Positions 8,378 through 19,251 are shown, counted from the first letter of the stretch. The stretch is DNA of 34,176 bases from Nocardiopsis xinjiangensis YIM 90004 (GCF_000341145.1 NZ_ANBE01000007.1:259952-294127), one strand, 5' to 3'. A program made the numbers and translations. Notes: generated from the letters alone by a model not told the origin.

Positions 8378-9658
8378 ATGAGCCCGACCGGCCCCGCCGC
8401 AGGTCCGTCCCCCTTGCCCCTGGAAGGGGTGCGGATCGCCGACCTGTCCCGCGTCCTGGCCGGCCCCTACGCGACGATGCTGTTGGCCGACATGGGCGCC
8501 GAGGTCGTCAAGGTCGAACAGCCCGGACGCGGCGACGACACCCGTTCCTGGGGGCCGCCGCACGCCGGCGGTGACGAGGACACCCCGGGGGAGGCCGCCT
8601 ACTTCCTGTCGGTCAACCGCAACAAGCGCAGCCTGGCCGTGGATCTGAAGGACCCCGACGGTCTCGCGGCCGTCCAGGAACTCTGCTCCCGCTCGGACGT
8701 GGTCATCCAGAACTTCCGCCCGGGTGTGGCCGAACGGCTGGGTCTGGGGTACGAGAAGGTCTCCGGCACCAACCCCGCGGTCGTGTACTGCTCGGTGAGC
8801 GGGTTCGGTCCCGAGCACGAGCCGAGCACCCGCCCGGGCTTCGACATCGTCGTGCAGGCCGAGAGCGGACTCATGGCCACCACCGGGCCCGCGGAGGGGC
8901 CCGCGAGCAAGGTCGGGGTCGCCCTGACCGACGTGCTCACCGGACTCAACGCGGCCGTGGGGATCCTGGGCGCCCTCATGCGGGCCCGGGTCACCGGGCA
9001 GGGGGAGAACATCAGCGCCTCCCTCATCAACTCGACGCTGTCGGGTCTGGTCAACCTCACCCAGCAGGCCCTGGTCACCGGTGAGGAACCGCGCCGGGCC
9101 GGCAACGCGCACACCACGATCGTGCCGTACCAGACCTTCCCCACCGCCGATTCCGAGATCGTGGTGGCTGCCGGCAACGACGCCCTCTACCAACGTCTGT
9201 GTACAGCGCTGGACCGCCCCGACCTGGGCCGGGACCCCCGGTACGCCACCAACCCCGACCGTGTGGCCCACCGCGGGGAACTGGTCGCCGAACTGTCGGC
9301 GACCCTGGGTTCCCGGACCGCCGGCCACTGGATGGAGGTCCTGGTGGAGGCGGGCGTACCGGTGGGGCGTGTGCGCGGGGTCCTGGACGCCCTGCGCACC
9401 GGCCAGGCCCAGGGCGACGACCTGCTCCGGACCGTCGAGCACCCGACGGCGGGGCTCCTGGAACAGGTCCGGGCGGGCTTTCGCCTGGAAGGCTCCCCTG
9501 CCCCGCTGACCGCACCGCCGCTGCTGGGTCAGCACTCCCGTACCGTACTCACCGAACTGGGCCTGACCGAGGACCAGGTCGCGGCCATGGTCGAGCGCGG
9601 CGCCGCCCACCAGCCCGCCCCGGCCGGACACCACGAAGGGACACCGCACCATGAGTGA
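8378..9658 (+). CDS. Class III CoA-transferase (CaiB/BaiF family)
   Basis: Transfers CoA between a CoA thioester and a carboxylic acid. The 426-residue protein starts MSPTGPAAGPSPLPL at ATG 8378, just after CCGGAGG. Family landmarks: GVRIADLSRVLAGPYATMLL at 17-36, the CoA-binding EVVKVEQPGRGDD region, and the catalytic aspartate Asp185 in VALTDVLTG, which forms the aspartyl-CoA intermediate. Its stop overlaps the start of the glutaryl-CoA dehydrogenase-like gene by eight bases, so the two are translationally coupled. With that partner the likely acceptor is glutarate or a related dicarboxylate, as for human SUGCT; this is inference from context, since substrate residues cannot be read from sequence alone. 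Confidence 0.92.
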   Translation: MSPTGPAAGPSPLPLEGVRIADLSRVLAGPYATMLLADMGAEVVKVEQPGRGDDTRSWGPPHAGGDEDTPGEAAYFLSVNRNKRSLAVDLKDPDGLAAVQELCSRSDVVIQNFRPGVAERLGLGYEKVSGTNPAVVYCSVSGFGPEHEPSTRPGFDIVVQAESGLMATTGPAEGPASKVGVALTDVLTGLNAAVGILGALMRARVTGQGENISASLINSTLSGLVNLTQQALVTGEEPRRAGNAHTTIVPYQTFPTADSEIVVAAGNDALYQRLCTALDRPDLGRDPRYATNPDRVAHRGELVAELSATLGSRTAGHWMEVLVEAGVPVGRVRGVLDALRTGQAQGDDLLRTVEHPTAGLLEQVRAGFRLEGSPAPLTAPPLLGQHSRTVLTELGLTEDQVAAMVERGAAHQPAPAGHHEGTPHHE

Positions 9659-10841
9659 GAACCGCAAGCCCGCCGCCCCGGACCCGCACGACTTCCTCGA
9701 CGTGGACGGCGGCCTGGAGGAGACCGAGCGCGACGTGCGCGACGCCGTCCGCGACTTCGCCCGCAAGGAACTGACCCCGCACGTGGCCGACTGGTTCGAG
9801 GCCGGCACCCTGCCCGACCCCCGCGGTCTGGCCAAGGCCTTCGGCGACCTGGGGGTGTTGGGCATGCACCTGGAGGGGTACGGCTGCGGCGGTTCCAGTG
9901 CGGTGGCCTACGGTCTGGCCTGCCGCGAGCTGGAGGCCGTGGACTCCGGTCTGCGCAGTTTCGTGTCGGTGCAGGGGTCGCTGGCCATGACCGCGATCCA
10001 CAGATACGGGTCCGAGGAACAGAAGAACACATGGCTGCCGCGTATGGCCGCCGGCGACGCGATCGGCTGCTTCGGCCTCACAGAACCCGACTCCGGTTCC
10101 GACCCGGGATCGATGCGCACACGCGCGCGCAAGGACGGCCCGGACTGGATCCTCAACGGCACCAAGATGTGGATCACCAACGGCTCCGTGGCCGACGTGG
10201 CCGTGGTCTGGGCCGCCACCGAGGACGGCGTGCGCGGGTTCGTGGTGCCCACCGGCACCCCCGGGTTCAGCACCAACGTCATCCACAAGAAGCTGTCGCT
10301 GCGAGCCTCCATCACCTCCGAGCTGGTGCTGGAGGACGTGCGCCTGCCCGCCGACGCGCTGCTGCCGGCCTCACGCGGGTTGGGCGCGCCGCTGTCCTGC
10401 CTGAACGAGGCCCGATACGGGATCGTGTGGGGCGCGGCCGGGGCGGCCCGGGCCTGCTACGAGGCGGCCCTGGACTACACCTCGAACCGTGAGCAGTTCG
10501 GCAGACCGCTGGCGGGGTTCCAGCTGAGCCAGCGCAAGTTCGCCGACATGGTCGTGGACGTCAACCACGCCGCCATGACCTCCCTGCACCTGGGCCGGCT
10601 CAAGGATCAGGGGCGCGCCCACCACAACCACGTGAGCTTCGGCAAGTTCGCCAACGTGGCCGCCGCCCAGCGGGTGGCGAGCACCGCGCGCGGCCTGCAC
10701 GGCGCCAACGGCATCACTCTGGAGTATCCGGTGATGCGGCACCTGGTGAACTTGGAGACGGTGGCCACCTACGAGGGCACCGAGGACATCCACGCGCTGA
10801 GCCTGGGACAGGCCGTGACAGGGATCTCCGCCTTCCGTTGA
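9651..10841 (+). CDS. Acyl-CoA dehydrogenase, glutaryl-CoA dehydrogenase-like
   Basis: FAD enzyme oxidising, and in the glutaryl case decarboxylating, an acyl-CoA to an enoyl-CoA in lysine, tryptophan or dicarboxylate breakdown. The 396-residue length is standard. Visible motifs are CFGLTEPDSGSDPGSM (FAD/substrate-binding strand), GTKMWITNG, NREQFGRPLAGFQLSQ, and the C-terminal catalytic glutamate Glu375 in TYEGTEDIH. That Glu position and the YEGTEDIH context match the glutaryl-CoA dehydrogenase subgroup rather than short-chain acyl-CoA dehydrogenases, where Glu sits in a different loop context. It starts within the end of the CoA-transferase gene. Together they could activate glutarate and convert it to crotonyl-CoA. 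I avoid a symbol because substrate specificity is not proven. Confidence 0.9.
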   Translation: MSENRKPAAPDPHDFLDVDGGLEETERDVRDAVRDFARKELTPHVADWFEAGTLPDPRGLAKAFGDLGVLGMHLEGYGCGGSSAVAYGLACRELEAVDSGLRSFVSVQGSLAMTAIHRYGSEEQKNTWLPRMAAGDAIGCFGLTEPDSGSDPGSMRTRARKDGPDWILNGTKMWITNGSVADVAVVWAATEDGVRGFVVPTGTPGFSTNVIHKKLSLRASITSELVLEDVRLPADALLPASRGLGAPLSCLNEARYGIVWGAAGAARACYEAALDYTSNREQFGRPLAGFQLSQRKFADMVVDVNHAAMTSLHLGRLKDQGRAHHNHVSFGKFANVAAAQRVASTARGLHGANGITLEYPVMRHLVNLETVATYEGTEDIHALSLGQAVTGISAFR

Positions 10842-10919
10842 CACGGGTCCGCCCCTCGGGTGCCGTCGCTCGGCGGCACCCGCCACAATGGAAGGCATCC
10901 GACCGAGGGAGTTGCCGAC

Positions 10920-11387
10920 ATGGGGAACGAACCGACGAAGCGGTTCGAGATGACACGGCTGTGGCGGACTGCCAACGCGGCCGTCAGCGGCTTCGTCAAG
11001 TACGGCGTGGGCCCGGACGAGCTGCATCTACTCACCACGCGCGGGCGCAGGTCGGGTTTCCTGCGCAGCGTCCCGCTCAGTGTCCTGGACAGCGAGCGTG
11101 GCCGCTTCCTGGTCTCGCCCTACGGTGAGACCGACTGGGTCCGGAATCTGCGCACCGACGGGTTCGCGACTCTGCGCCGGGGCGGCTGGATCGAGCTGGT
11201 CAGCGTGCGCGAGGTGGAGCTGCCAGAAGCGGCGCCGCTGCTGTGCGAGTACCTGGACCACCCGCGCTCGGTGGTCGTGGCCCCCTACTTCGAGGCCTCT
11301 CCCGGGGCTCCGGTGGAGTCGTTCGAGGCCGAGGCCGACCGCCACCCGGTCTTCCAGGTGGTGCGGTCCACGAGCATCCGGATCTGA
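10920..11387 (+). CDS. Nitroreductase-family deazaflavin (F420)-dependent oxidoreductase, Ddn-like
   Basis: A 155-residue split-barrel protein of the DDN family (PF04075), starting MGNEPTKRFEMTRLW at ATG 10920 after GAGGGA. Seen motifs: LLTTRGRRSGFLRSVPLSV (the TTxGRKSG cofactor loop), RFLVSPYGETDWVRNLR (the GG/G-xxxxPxWxxNL-like block) and a C-terminal HPVFQVVRS. In M. tuberculosis the family reduces quinones and nitroimidazoles with F420H2. The F420 dependence is family knowledge; nothing here reveals the substrate. It follows the acyl-CoA dehydrogenase by 78 bp and may share its transcript or have its own promoter, and it is convergent with relA, 35 bp away. Confidence 0.88.
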   Translation: MGNEPTKRFEMTRLWRTANAAVSGFVKYGVGPDELHLLTTRGRRSGFLRSVPLSVLDSERGRFLVSPYGETDWVRNLRTDGFATLRRGGWIELVSVREVELPEAAPLLCEYLDHPRSVVVAPYFEASPGAPVESFEAEADRHPVFQVVRSTSIRI

Positions 11388-11422
11388 CCGGACGGCCAGG
11401 AGCCTCCGCCGAGCGGACCCGC

Positions 11423-13879
<2,457 letters not shown>

Positions 13880-14187
13880 GCCTACCTCCCGCGGATCCGC
13901 CCGGTGGAAGCGCGGAGAGGTGTGTCCGCCGGCTCCCCCGGTGCACTTGCGTGTCATCAGGGCCAGTCGCTGACGTGACCGCCACGCTGTCTCCCCCACC
14001 AGTCTAGGGACCTTCGCGGTCTCTTCGGGCGGTCACCCGCGTGGCTCCGGACCGACCGTCGGGGCACCTGCCCAGCCACGTCGCCTGGGGTGGCCGTGCT
14101 ACTGGTGCCGTCGGGTGTTGGCACAGATCAACGGTGACGGGACCCGGTGCATTCCCGAGCGGGTGTCGCTCGCCGACGCGCGCCGGG
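13880..14187. other. apt-relA intergenic region
   Basis: This 308-bp gap precedes relA on the minus strand. It is long for neighbours in one operon, so relA probably has its own promoter here, but I could not pick a convincing -35/-10 pair. No small gene with a ribosome-binding site was found. Confidence 0.45.
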
Positions 14188-14745
14188 TCAGACCGAGAGG
14201 AGGACGTGCGGCTCCACGTCGGGCATCTTCTCGCGCCCGCGGAGCGCTCCGAGCTCCATCAGGACGGAGAATCCAACGACCGTACCACCCGCCCTTCGCA
14301 CCAGATCCACCGCGGCCCTGCCGGTACCGCCCGTGGCGAGGACGTCGTCGACGATGAGCACACGGCTGCCCGGGGCGAGCGCGTCGGAGTGGATCTCGAC
14401 GGCCGCGGTGCCGTACTCCAGATCATAGGACTGCTCGATCGTCTCCGCAGGCAGTTTCCCGGATTTGCGGGCCGGCACGAACCCCGCGCCGAGTTCCATG
14501 GCGATCGGCGCCCCGAAGATGAACCCGCGCGCCTCGAGCCCGAGGACGTGGTCGACGGCCATGCCCCGGTAGGGGGCGGCCATCTCCTCGACGCTCGAGC
14601 GCAGGGCGACGGCGTCGTTGAGGAGAGGGGTGATGTCCTTGAACAGGATCCCGGGCTCGGGGTAGTCCGGGATGTCCCGGATCTGCGCGAGGAGCAGCTC
14701 GGCCAGGGCCGAGCGCTCGGTGTCGGTGGTGGTCTCGTGCGACAT
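14188..14745 (-). CDS. apt: Adenine phosphoribosyltransferase
   Basis: Salvages adenine to AMP using PRPP in the cytosol. The 185-residue protein shows the family's [10 protein letters not shown] segment (about 35-44), the [14 protein letters not shown] loop and the PRPP-binding motif [13 protein letters not shown] (about 134-146). Length and motifs are typical. It precedes relA by 308 bp and follows yajC by 187 bp on the same strand. In most actinobacteria secD and secF lie between yajC and apt; both are absent here. Confidence 0.96.
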   Translation of the reverse strand: MSHETTTDTERSALAELLLAQIRDIPDYPEPGILFKDITPLLNDAVALRSSVEEMAAPYRGMAVDHVLGLEARGFIFGAPIAMELGAGFVPARKSGKLPAETIEQSYDLEYGTAAVEIHSDALAPGSRVLIVDDVLATGGTGRAAVDLVRRAGGTVVGFSVLMELGALRGREKMPDVEPHVLLSV

Positions 14746-14777
14746 GGACGGTGGTGCCTTCTGCTGGAGAACATTGC

Positions 14778-14809
14778 GGCGCCGGCCCCGGGCTGCCGGG
14801 ACCGGCGCC
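14778..14809 (-). terminator. Strong GC hairpin between yajC and apt
   Basis: GGCGCCGGTCCCGG and CCGGGGCCGGCGCC (minus-strand reading) form a 14-bp stem with one G-U wobble and a 4-base CAGC loop. The wobble pairs only in the minus-strand RNA, the direction of yajC and apt. There is no U-tract after it. It may end yajC transcription, attenuate apt, or mark the scar where secDF would normally lie. Confidence 0.6.
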
Positions 14810-14932
14810 GTGAGACTTGGACGCCCCTACGGCCGGTGGCCACAGGGGTTGCGGTGCCGTGGAGAACAGCTCCGGAGGGCGCCGGACACACTTCTACCCG
14901 GCGCCGAGGTCGGGCCCGCCGGCCCGAGGACC

Positions 14933-15289
14933 CTAGTCCTTGGGCTTGTCGTCGTCGCCGAAGTCGGGGCGGTCCTCCACCGGGGTGTCGTCCACCTGGG
15001 GGCTGTTGATCTGGGCGATGCCGGCCTTGAGCATCCGGACACGGGTGCCCGGCGCGATCTCCAGAAGCAGGTCATCGTCATGGACCTCCACGACGGTGCC
15101 GAAGATGCCGGCCTTGGTCATGACCTCGGTCCCGGGACCGAGGGAGGTCTGCATCTGCGTCTCCTGCTGCCGGCGCTTCTGGTTCGGCCGCCAGAACAGC
15201 AGCCAGAAGACCAGAAGGATGAGGCCGAACATGATGAAGGTGCTCATCAGACTGCCGCCTTGGGAGGCGGCGTCCGCGAGTGTGTACAT
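14933..15289 (-). CDS. yajC: Preprotein translocase subunit YajC
   Basis: Small inner-membrane accessory of the Sec translocon that associates with SecDF. The 118-residue protein starts MYTLADAASQ at ATG 15289 after AGGAGGG; a longer frame upstream lacks a ribosome-binding site. One membrane helix lies at about 15-33 (STFIMFGLILLVFWLLF), followed by the family motif RPNQKRRQQ and the soluble GTEVMTKAGIFGTVVEV domain. The tail is acidic, ending DDDKPKD. It is downstream of ruvB as expected, but its usual partners secD and secF do not follow. Confidence 0.95.
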   Translation of the reverse strand: MYTLADAASQGGSLMSTFIMFGLILLVFWLLFWRPNQKRRQQETQMQTSLGPGTEVMTKAGIFGTVVEVHDDDLLLEIAPGTRVRMLKAGIAQINSPQVDDTPVEDRPDFGDDDKPKD

Positions 15290-15643
15290 GCCCTCCTGCA
15301 CGGGGCGTCCTTCCTGAAGTCTGCTCTTGGCCGACGGTGGTCGGACACCGCATCGGCCATGGTCCACCGGGCGGGGCCGGAACAGAGTCCCGGCACGGCG
15401 CCCAGCATCTACAACGCGCGAGGACGCGTCGGCGTTCCAACGGGTGTCGAAGAGCACCGAACGAGAGGCCGCGCCCCCGCATCCCGCGTTCGCTCCAGAG
15501 TAGGCGGCGACCGCGATGAGCGCTCCTCGGCATCCGCTCCGAACGGTCGGCGATTCGGAACCGACACACACCCGTGTCCGTTTCATTGTGCCCGGATCGG
15601 CGACATCTGTCAGCACCCGAACACAGAGGGTGCAAGGCCCGGT
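15290..15643. other. ruvB-yajC intergenic region
   Basis: A 354-bp gap between ruvB and yajC, both minus strand. Just after the ruvB stop is a small hairpin (15613-15633). The remainder has no supported gene and presumably carries the yajC promoter; I could not identify the hexamers. The run of CGAA/TTCG and ACAC/GTGT tetramers near 15460-15560 shows no longer symmetry. Confidence 0.45.
15613..15633 (-). terminator. Possible ruvB terminator hairpin
   Basis: GCACCC and GGGTGC pair around a 9-base loop beginning about ten bases past the ruvB stop codon. The stem is short and no T-tract follows, so termination is only suggested by position. Confidence 0.35.
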
Positions 15644-16720
15644 TCAGGGGGTGACCGACTCGTCGGTGTCGGTCTCGATCCCGGCCCCGAAAGCGGCGTC
15701 CGGGGGCGGGGTCCGGCCCATGTGTTCCCAGGCCATGGGCGTTGCCACCCGGCCACGCGGGGTACGGGCCACAAAACCCGACCGGACCAGGAAGGGTTCG
15801 GCCACGGCCTCCACCGTCTCGGGCTCCTCCCCTACCGAGACCGCGAGCGTGGACAGCCCCACGGGGCCGCCGCGGAACTTGGTCATGAGGGAGTCCAGGA
15901 CGGCGCGGTCCAGACGGTCCAGACCGGAGGCGTCGACCTCGTACAGGTCCAGGGCCGAACGGGCGGTGCCGAGGGTGAGGGTCCCGTCGCCGCGCACTTC
16001 GGCGTAGTCGCGCACCCGGCGCAGAAGGCGGTTGGCGATACGCGGAGTGCCGCGCGAACGCCGGGCGATCTCGGTGGCGGCGTCGGCGTCCATGGGCGCT
16101 TCGAGCAGCCGCGCGGAGCGGTGCAGGATGCGCTCGAGCTCCTCGGCGTCGTAGAAATCCATCTGCGCTGTGAACCCGAACCGGTCGCGCAGCGGGGCCG
16201 GCAGCAGGCCCGCCCGGGTGGTCGCCCCCACCAGTGTGAAGGGCGCGATGTCGAGCGGGATCGCGGTGGCGCCGGGGCCCTTGCCGACCATGACGTCGAC
16301 GCGGAAGTCCTCCATGGCGACGTAGAGCATCTCCTCGGCGGGGCGGGCCATGCGGTGGATCTCGTCCAGGAAGAGCACCTCGCCCTCCTGGAGGGTGGAC
16401 AGCACCGCAGCGAGGTCGCCGGAGCGTTCGATGGCCGGGCCGGAGCTGATGCGCAGCGGGGCGCCCAGCTCGGAGGCGATGATCATGGCCAGCGTGGTCT
16501 TGCCGAGCCCGGGCGGGCCGGACATGAGCACGTGGTCGGGGGCTCTGCCTCGGCGCTGGGCGCTGTGCAGGACCAGGGAGAGCTGTTCGCGCACCCGTTC
16601 CTGTCCGACGAAGTCGTCGAGCACGCTCGGACGCAGGGCCCGCTCGACCTGCTGTTCGTCCGAGTCGGCCTCGGGTGAGACCGCCTCCCGCTCGTAGGCG
16701 CCCGGGTCGGGCTCGTGCAT
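15644..16720 (-). CDS. ruvB: Holliday junction branch migration helicase RuvB
   Basis: AAA+ motor that drives branch migration with RuvA. At 358 residues the length is typical. It starts [11 protein letters not shown] at ATG 16720 behind CCAGGAGG. Walker A is GPPGLGKTT at 68-76 and Walker B ends in DEIH at 119-122. The RuvB-specific [14 protein letters not shown] opening and the C-terminal winged helix ([37 protein letters not shown]) are all present. It lies 34 bp behind ruvA in a ruvC-ruvA-ruvB unit under a LexA-type box. Confidence 0.97.
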   Translation of the reverse strand: MHEPDPGAYEREAVSPEADSDEQQVERALRPSVLDDFVGQERVREQLSLVLHSAQRRGRAPDHVLMSGPPGLGKTTLAMIIASELGAPLRISSGPAIERSGDLAAVLSTLQEGEVLFLDEIHRMARPAEEMLYVAMEDFRVDVMVGKGPGATAIPLDIAPFTLVGATTRAGLLPAPLRDRFGFTAQMDFYDAEELERILHRSARLLEAPMDADAATEIARRSRGTPRIANRLLRRVRDYAEVRGDGTLTLGTARSALDLYEVDASGLDRLDRAVLDSLMTKFRGGPVGLSTLAVSVGEEPETVEAVAEPFLVRSGFVARTPRGRVATPMAWEHMGRTPPPDAAFGAGIETDTDESVTP

Positions 16721-16754
16721 GGGGTGCTTCCTCCTGGTTCCGGGGGCCGCGGGC

Positions 16755-17372
16755 TCAGGCGCGGCTCAGCTTGCGCAGAGCACTGCGCAGCAGGACGGTC
16801 ACGTCGGTGGTCGTCTCGGCCTCGGCGGCCACGGCGGTGGCGGCCTGCTCGGCGTCCTTGGCCGACCATCCCAGGTTGACCAGGCCGGAGACGACCTGGC
16901 CGCGCCAGGCACCGTCGGGTGTGGAGGTCTGCTCCGCCTCGGTATCGGGCAGGGTGCCGTCGGTGAGGACGGGTGCCTCCAGTTTGCCGCGCAGCTCCAG
17001 GACGATGCGCTGGGCCCCCTTCTTGCCGATACCGGGAACCCGGGTGAGGGCGGCGGTGTCCTCGGTCGCCACGGCCTGGCGCAGTCCGTCGGGGGTGTGC
17101 GCGGCGAGCATGGACAGGGCCAGGCGCGGACCCACGCCCGAGGCGGTCTGGAGCTGCTCGAACATGTGGCGTTCGTCGTCGTCGCGGAACCCGAACAGGG
17201 TCATGGAGTCCTCGCGGACCACGAGACTGGTGGAGACGGTGCCCTCCTCCCCCACGCGGAGCGCGGACAGGGCCGCGGGGGTGCACTGGACGGCCATGCC
17301 GACCCCGCCGACATCGATGACGGCGCTGCCCGCGCCACGTGCGGCCACCCGGCCGGTGAGGAACGCGATCAT
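16755..17372 (-). CDS. ruvA: Holliday junction DNA-binding subunit RuvA
   Basis: Tetrameric Holliday-junction binder that recruits RuvB. The 205-residue protein starts [15 protein letters not shown] at ATG 17372. The start is set by homology because the ribosome-binding site is weak, which fits translational linkage to ruvC 49 bp upstream. The N-terminal OB-fold (1-65) is followed by helix-hairpin-helix repeats ([16 protein letters not shown] and [16 protein letters not shown]) and the C-terminal RuvB-contacting three-helix domain ([18 protein letters not shown]), joined by an acidic and Thr-rich linker. Confidence 0.96.
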   Translation of the reverse strand: MIAFLTGRVAARGAGSAVIDVGGVGMAVQCTPAALSALRVGEEGTVSTSLVVREDSMTLFGFRDDDERHMFEQLQTASGVGPRLALSMLAAHTPDGLRQAVATEDTAALTRVPGIGKKGAQRIVLELRGKLEAPVLTDGTLPDTEAEQTSTPDGAWRGQVVSGLVNLGWSAKDAEQAATAVAAEAETTTDVTVLLRSALRKLSRA

Positions 17373-17421
17373 CTGGTGCAGGGCGCCGTGGGGGCGCCCG
17401 TCTCCTTCCTGGGAGCGGGGA

Positions 17422-17970
17422 TCAGCTGCGCCGCGCGCGGCGGGCGAGTTCGACCTTGCGCGCGAAGTCCTGTTGTGCCTGGGCGACCCGGGCCTTGGCC
17501 CCACCGCGCCAGATGTGGCAGATGGCCAGGGCGACCGCGTCGGCGGCGTCCGCGGGCCGGGGCGGTGTGTCGAGTCCGAGGATACGCGCCACCATGGCGC
17601 CCATCTGTTTCTTGTCGGCGCGTCCGTTCCCGGTGATGGCGGCCTTGGCCTCGCTGGGGGTGTGCAGCACCACGGGAAGGCCCCGGCGGGCGGCGCAGAC
17701 CAGCGCGATGCCGCTGGCCTGGGCCGTCCCCATGACGGTGCTGAGGTTGTGCTGGGCGAAGACGCGCTCGACGGCCACGGCGTCGGGCCGGTGCTCGTCG
17801 ATCCAGGCGTCGATGCCGCGTTCGATCGCGACGAGGCGCTCCGGCAGGTCCTGGTCGGGGCCGGTACGGACCGCGTCGGCACCGAGCAGTTCCAGGGATC
17901 GGCCGATGGAGCCCTCCACGGCACCGACACCGCACCGTGTCAGACCGGGATCGATCCCCACCACGCGCAC
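17422..17970 (-). CDS. ruvC: Crossover junction endodeoxyribonuclease RuvC
   Basis: Resolves Holliday junctions by paired nicks. The 182-residue protein starts at GTG 17970 (MRVVGIDPGLTRCG); a GAGAGG lies eight bases upstream, and an alternative GTG three codons earlier is less likely. The four acidic metal ligands are present: Asp7 in GIDPG, Glu68 in VERVF, and Asp141 and Asp144 in DAADAVA. It is first in the ruvCAB unit, and a near-perfect LexA-type palindrome begins 15 bases before its start. Confidence 0.96.
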   Translation of the reverse strand: MRVVGIDPGLTRCGVGAVEGSIGRSLELLGADAVRTGPDQDLPERLVAIERGIDAWIDEHRPDAVAVERVFAQHNLSTVMGTAQASGIALVCAARRGLPVVLHTPSEAKAAITGNGRADKKQMGAMVARILGLDTPPRPADAADAVALAICHIWRGGAKARVAQAQQDFARKVELARRARRS

Positions 17971-17984
17971 ACGCCCCACCTCTC

Positions 17985-18000
17985 TCGAACGCCAGTTCGC
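17985..18000. promoter_or_regulatory. LexA-type SOS box upstream of ruvC
   Basis: TCGAAC-GCCA-GTTCGC matches the actinobacterial LexA box TCGAAC-N4-GTTCGA at 11 of its 12 defined positions. It ends 15 bases upstream of the ruvC start, where a repressor would block transcription. Control of ruvCAB by the SOS response is expected from other actinobacteria. The box also lies in the 185-bp region shared with the divergent PPOX gene, but far from that gene's start. Confidence 0.85.
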
Positions 18001-18155
18001 ACACCATGCTAGCTGGGCCCCACCGTCGCCGGGGCCACAGTAACGCCCGGTACGGACATCCGTCGGGCCCGAGCCGCGCGGCGCGTGACGTCCGGGGCAC
18101 CGCGGGCCGCGCGTGTCGGGGCCCGTTCGAGACAGGCGCGGGCCAACATGGGGCC

Positions 18156-18581
18156 ATGAGCTCATTCGACGACCCGGAGGTCCGGGACTTCCTCATGTAC
18201 GGCACACGCACCGCCAAGGTCGCCTACACCGCATCCGACGGACGCGCCCTGGTGGCGCCGATCTGGTTCGTCCTCGACGGAGGCGACCTGGTCTTCAACA
18301 CGGGTGCGCGCACCGCCAAGGGCCGTTCGTTGGCGCGGGATCCGCGACTGGCCCTGAGCGTGGACCTGGAGGAGCCTCCGTTCGCGTTCGTCCAGGTCCA
18401 GGGTGAGGCGCAGCTGTCGGAGGAGCCCTCGGAACTGCTGCGCACGGCCACGGCCATCGCGGCACGGTACATGGGCAGTGAGCGTGCCGAGGAGTTCGGC
18501 AGGCGCAACGGTGCGCCCGGGTCGTTGGTCGTACGGGTCCGTCCCACCAAGATCATCGCCGAGATGGACATGGTCGCGTGA
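18156..18581 (+). CDS. PPOX-class (F420- or flavin-dependent) split-barrel oxidoreductase
   Basis: A 141-residue protein starting MSSFDDPEVRDFLMYG at ATG 18156, chosen because the domain begins there; the open frame extends upstream without homology. The pattern of the PPOX/pyridoxamine-oxidase-like family is clear: a first helix ending in TRTAKVAYTASDGRALVAPIWFVLDGGDLVFNTG, then KGRSLARDPRLALSVDLEEPPFAFVQVQGEA, and a C-terminal strand VVRVRPTKIIAEM. Related actinobacterial proteins such as Rv1155 bind F420. Which cofactor is used here cannot be read. It is divergent from ruvC and convergent with the DUF4282 gene. Confidence 0.85.
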   Translation: MSSFDDPEVRDFLMYGTRTAKVAYTASDGRALVAPIWFVLDGGDLVFNTGARTAKGRSLARDPRLALSVDLEEPPFAFVQVQGEAQLSEEPSELLRTATAIAARYMGSERAEEFGRRNGAPGSLVVRVRPTKIIAEMDMVA

Positions 18582-18607
18582 GCCCACCGCGGAGCCCGGA
18601 CAGCACG

Positions 18608-18647
18608 GAGCCCGTCGGCCGTCCCTCCTGGACGCGCCGGCGGGCTC
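18608..18647. terminator. Strong convergent terminator hairpin
   Basis: GAGCCCGTCGGC and GCCGGCGGGCTC form a 12-bp outer stem (one T-G pair); inside it GTCC and GGAC pair around a CTCCT loop. The hairpin lies 26 bases after the PPOX stop and 21 bases after the DUF4282 stop, on the opposite strand, so it could terminate both genes. Confidence 0.7.
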
Positions 18648-18668
18648 GCAGCGTTCCCGCACGTGTTC

Positions 18669-19127
18669 CTACATGCCGCCGCGCCCGCGGATGGCGGTGA
18701 GGTCCTCGCTGATGCGGAAGAGCACGATGAGCACCTCCATGATGATGCGCGAGAAGAGCACACCCATGGCACCGCTGATCAACGTCAGGATCAGCATGAA
18801 GAACCCGAGGAACCCGGCTTCCCCGCCCATGGCGAAGAAGGAGGCGATCACCCCGCTCAGGGTCCCGAAGCCGATGCCCACCAGCCACAGGATCCACACG
18901 ATCGGGATCACTCGGCTGGTGACGAAGTTCTTGAAGGAGAAGTCGAAGAGCGCACCGAAGAAACCGGTACGGGCGCCGGGGGCGGACTGCTGCGGGGCCA
19001 TCCCGCCAGGACCGGCGGGGCCCTGCTGGTACCCCTGGGCGCCGTAGCCACCACCGTAGTACGGCTGCTGGGGCTGCTGGCCGTAGTACTGGGACGGGTC
19101 GTAGGGCTGCTCGGGGGGATTGCTCAT
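18669..19127 (-). CDS. DUF4282 membrane protein with Tyr/Gln/Gly/Pro-rich N-terminus
   Basis: A 152-residue protein of unknown role. The first 48 residues are low complexity, with many Gln, Tyr, Pro and Gly and repeated QQP/YYG/YGA units; they lack charge and are presumably disordered and cytoplasmic. The DUF4282 domain follows: GFFGALFDFSFKNFVTSRVI leads into two membrane helices (about 72-98 and 104-130), and the C-terminal segment RIIMEVLIVLFRISEDLTAIR is amphipathic. It lies downstream of yebC on the same strand, but a candidate terminator (19252-19277) separates them. Confidence 0.85.
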   Translation of the reverse strand: MSNPPEQPYDPSQYYGQQPQQPYYGGGYGAQGYQQGPAGPGGMAPQQSAPGARTGFFGALFDFSFKNFVTSRVIPIVWILWLVGIGFGTLSGVIASFFAMGGEAGFLGFFMLILTLISGAMGVLFSRIIMEVLIVLFRISEDLTAIRGRGGM

Positions 19128-19251
19128 GGTCCGGTCCTCGTCAACTGTCGTGGATGGGGCCCGCGCGGGAGTGTGCCGCGCGCGGACGGCTGCCCCTCAT
19201 CCTACCGAGCGCGTGTGCACTGTCGGTGGCATACCCCGGAACGGAGCCGGA

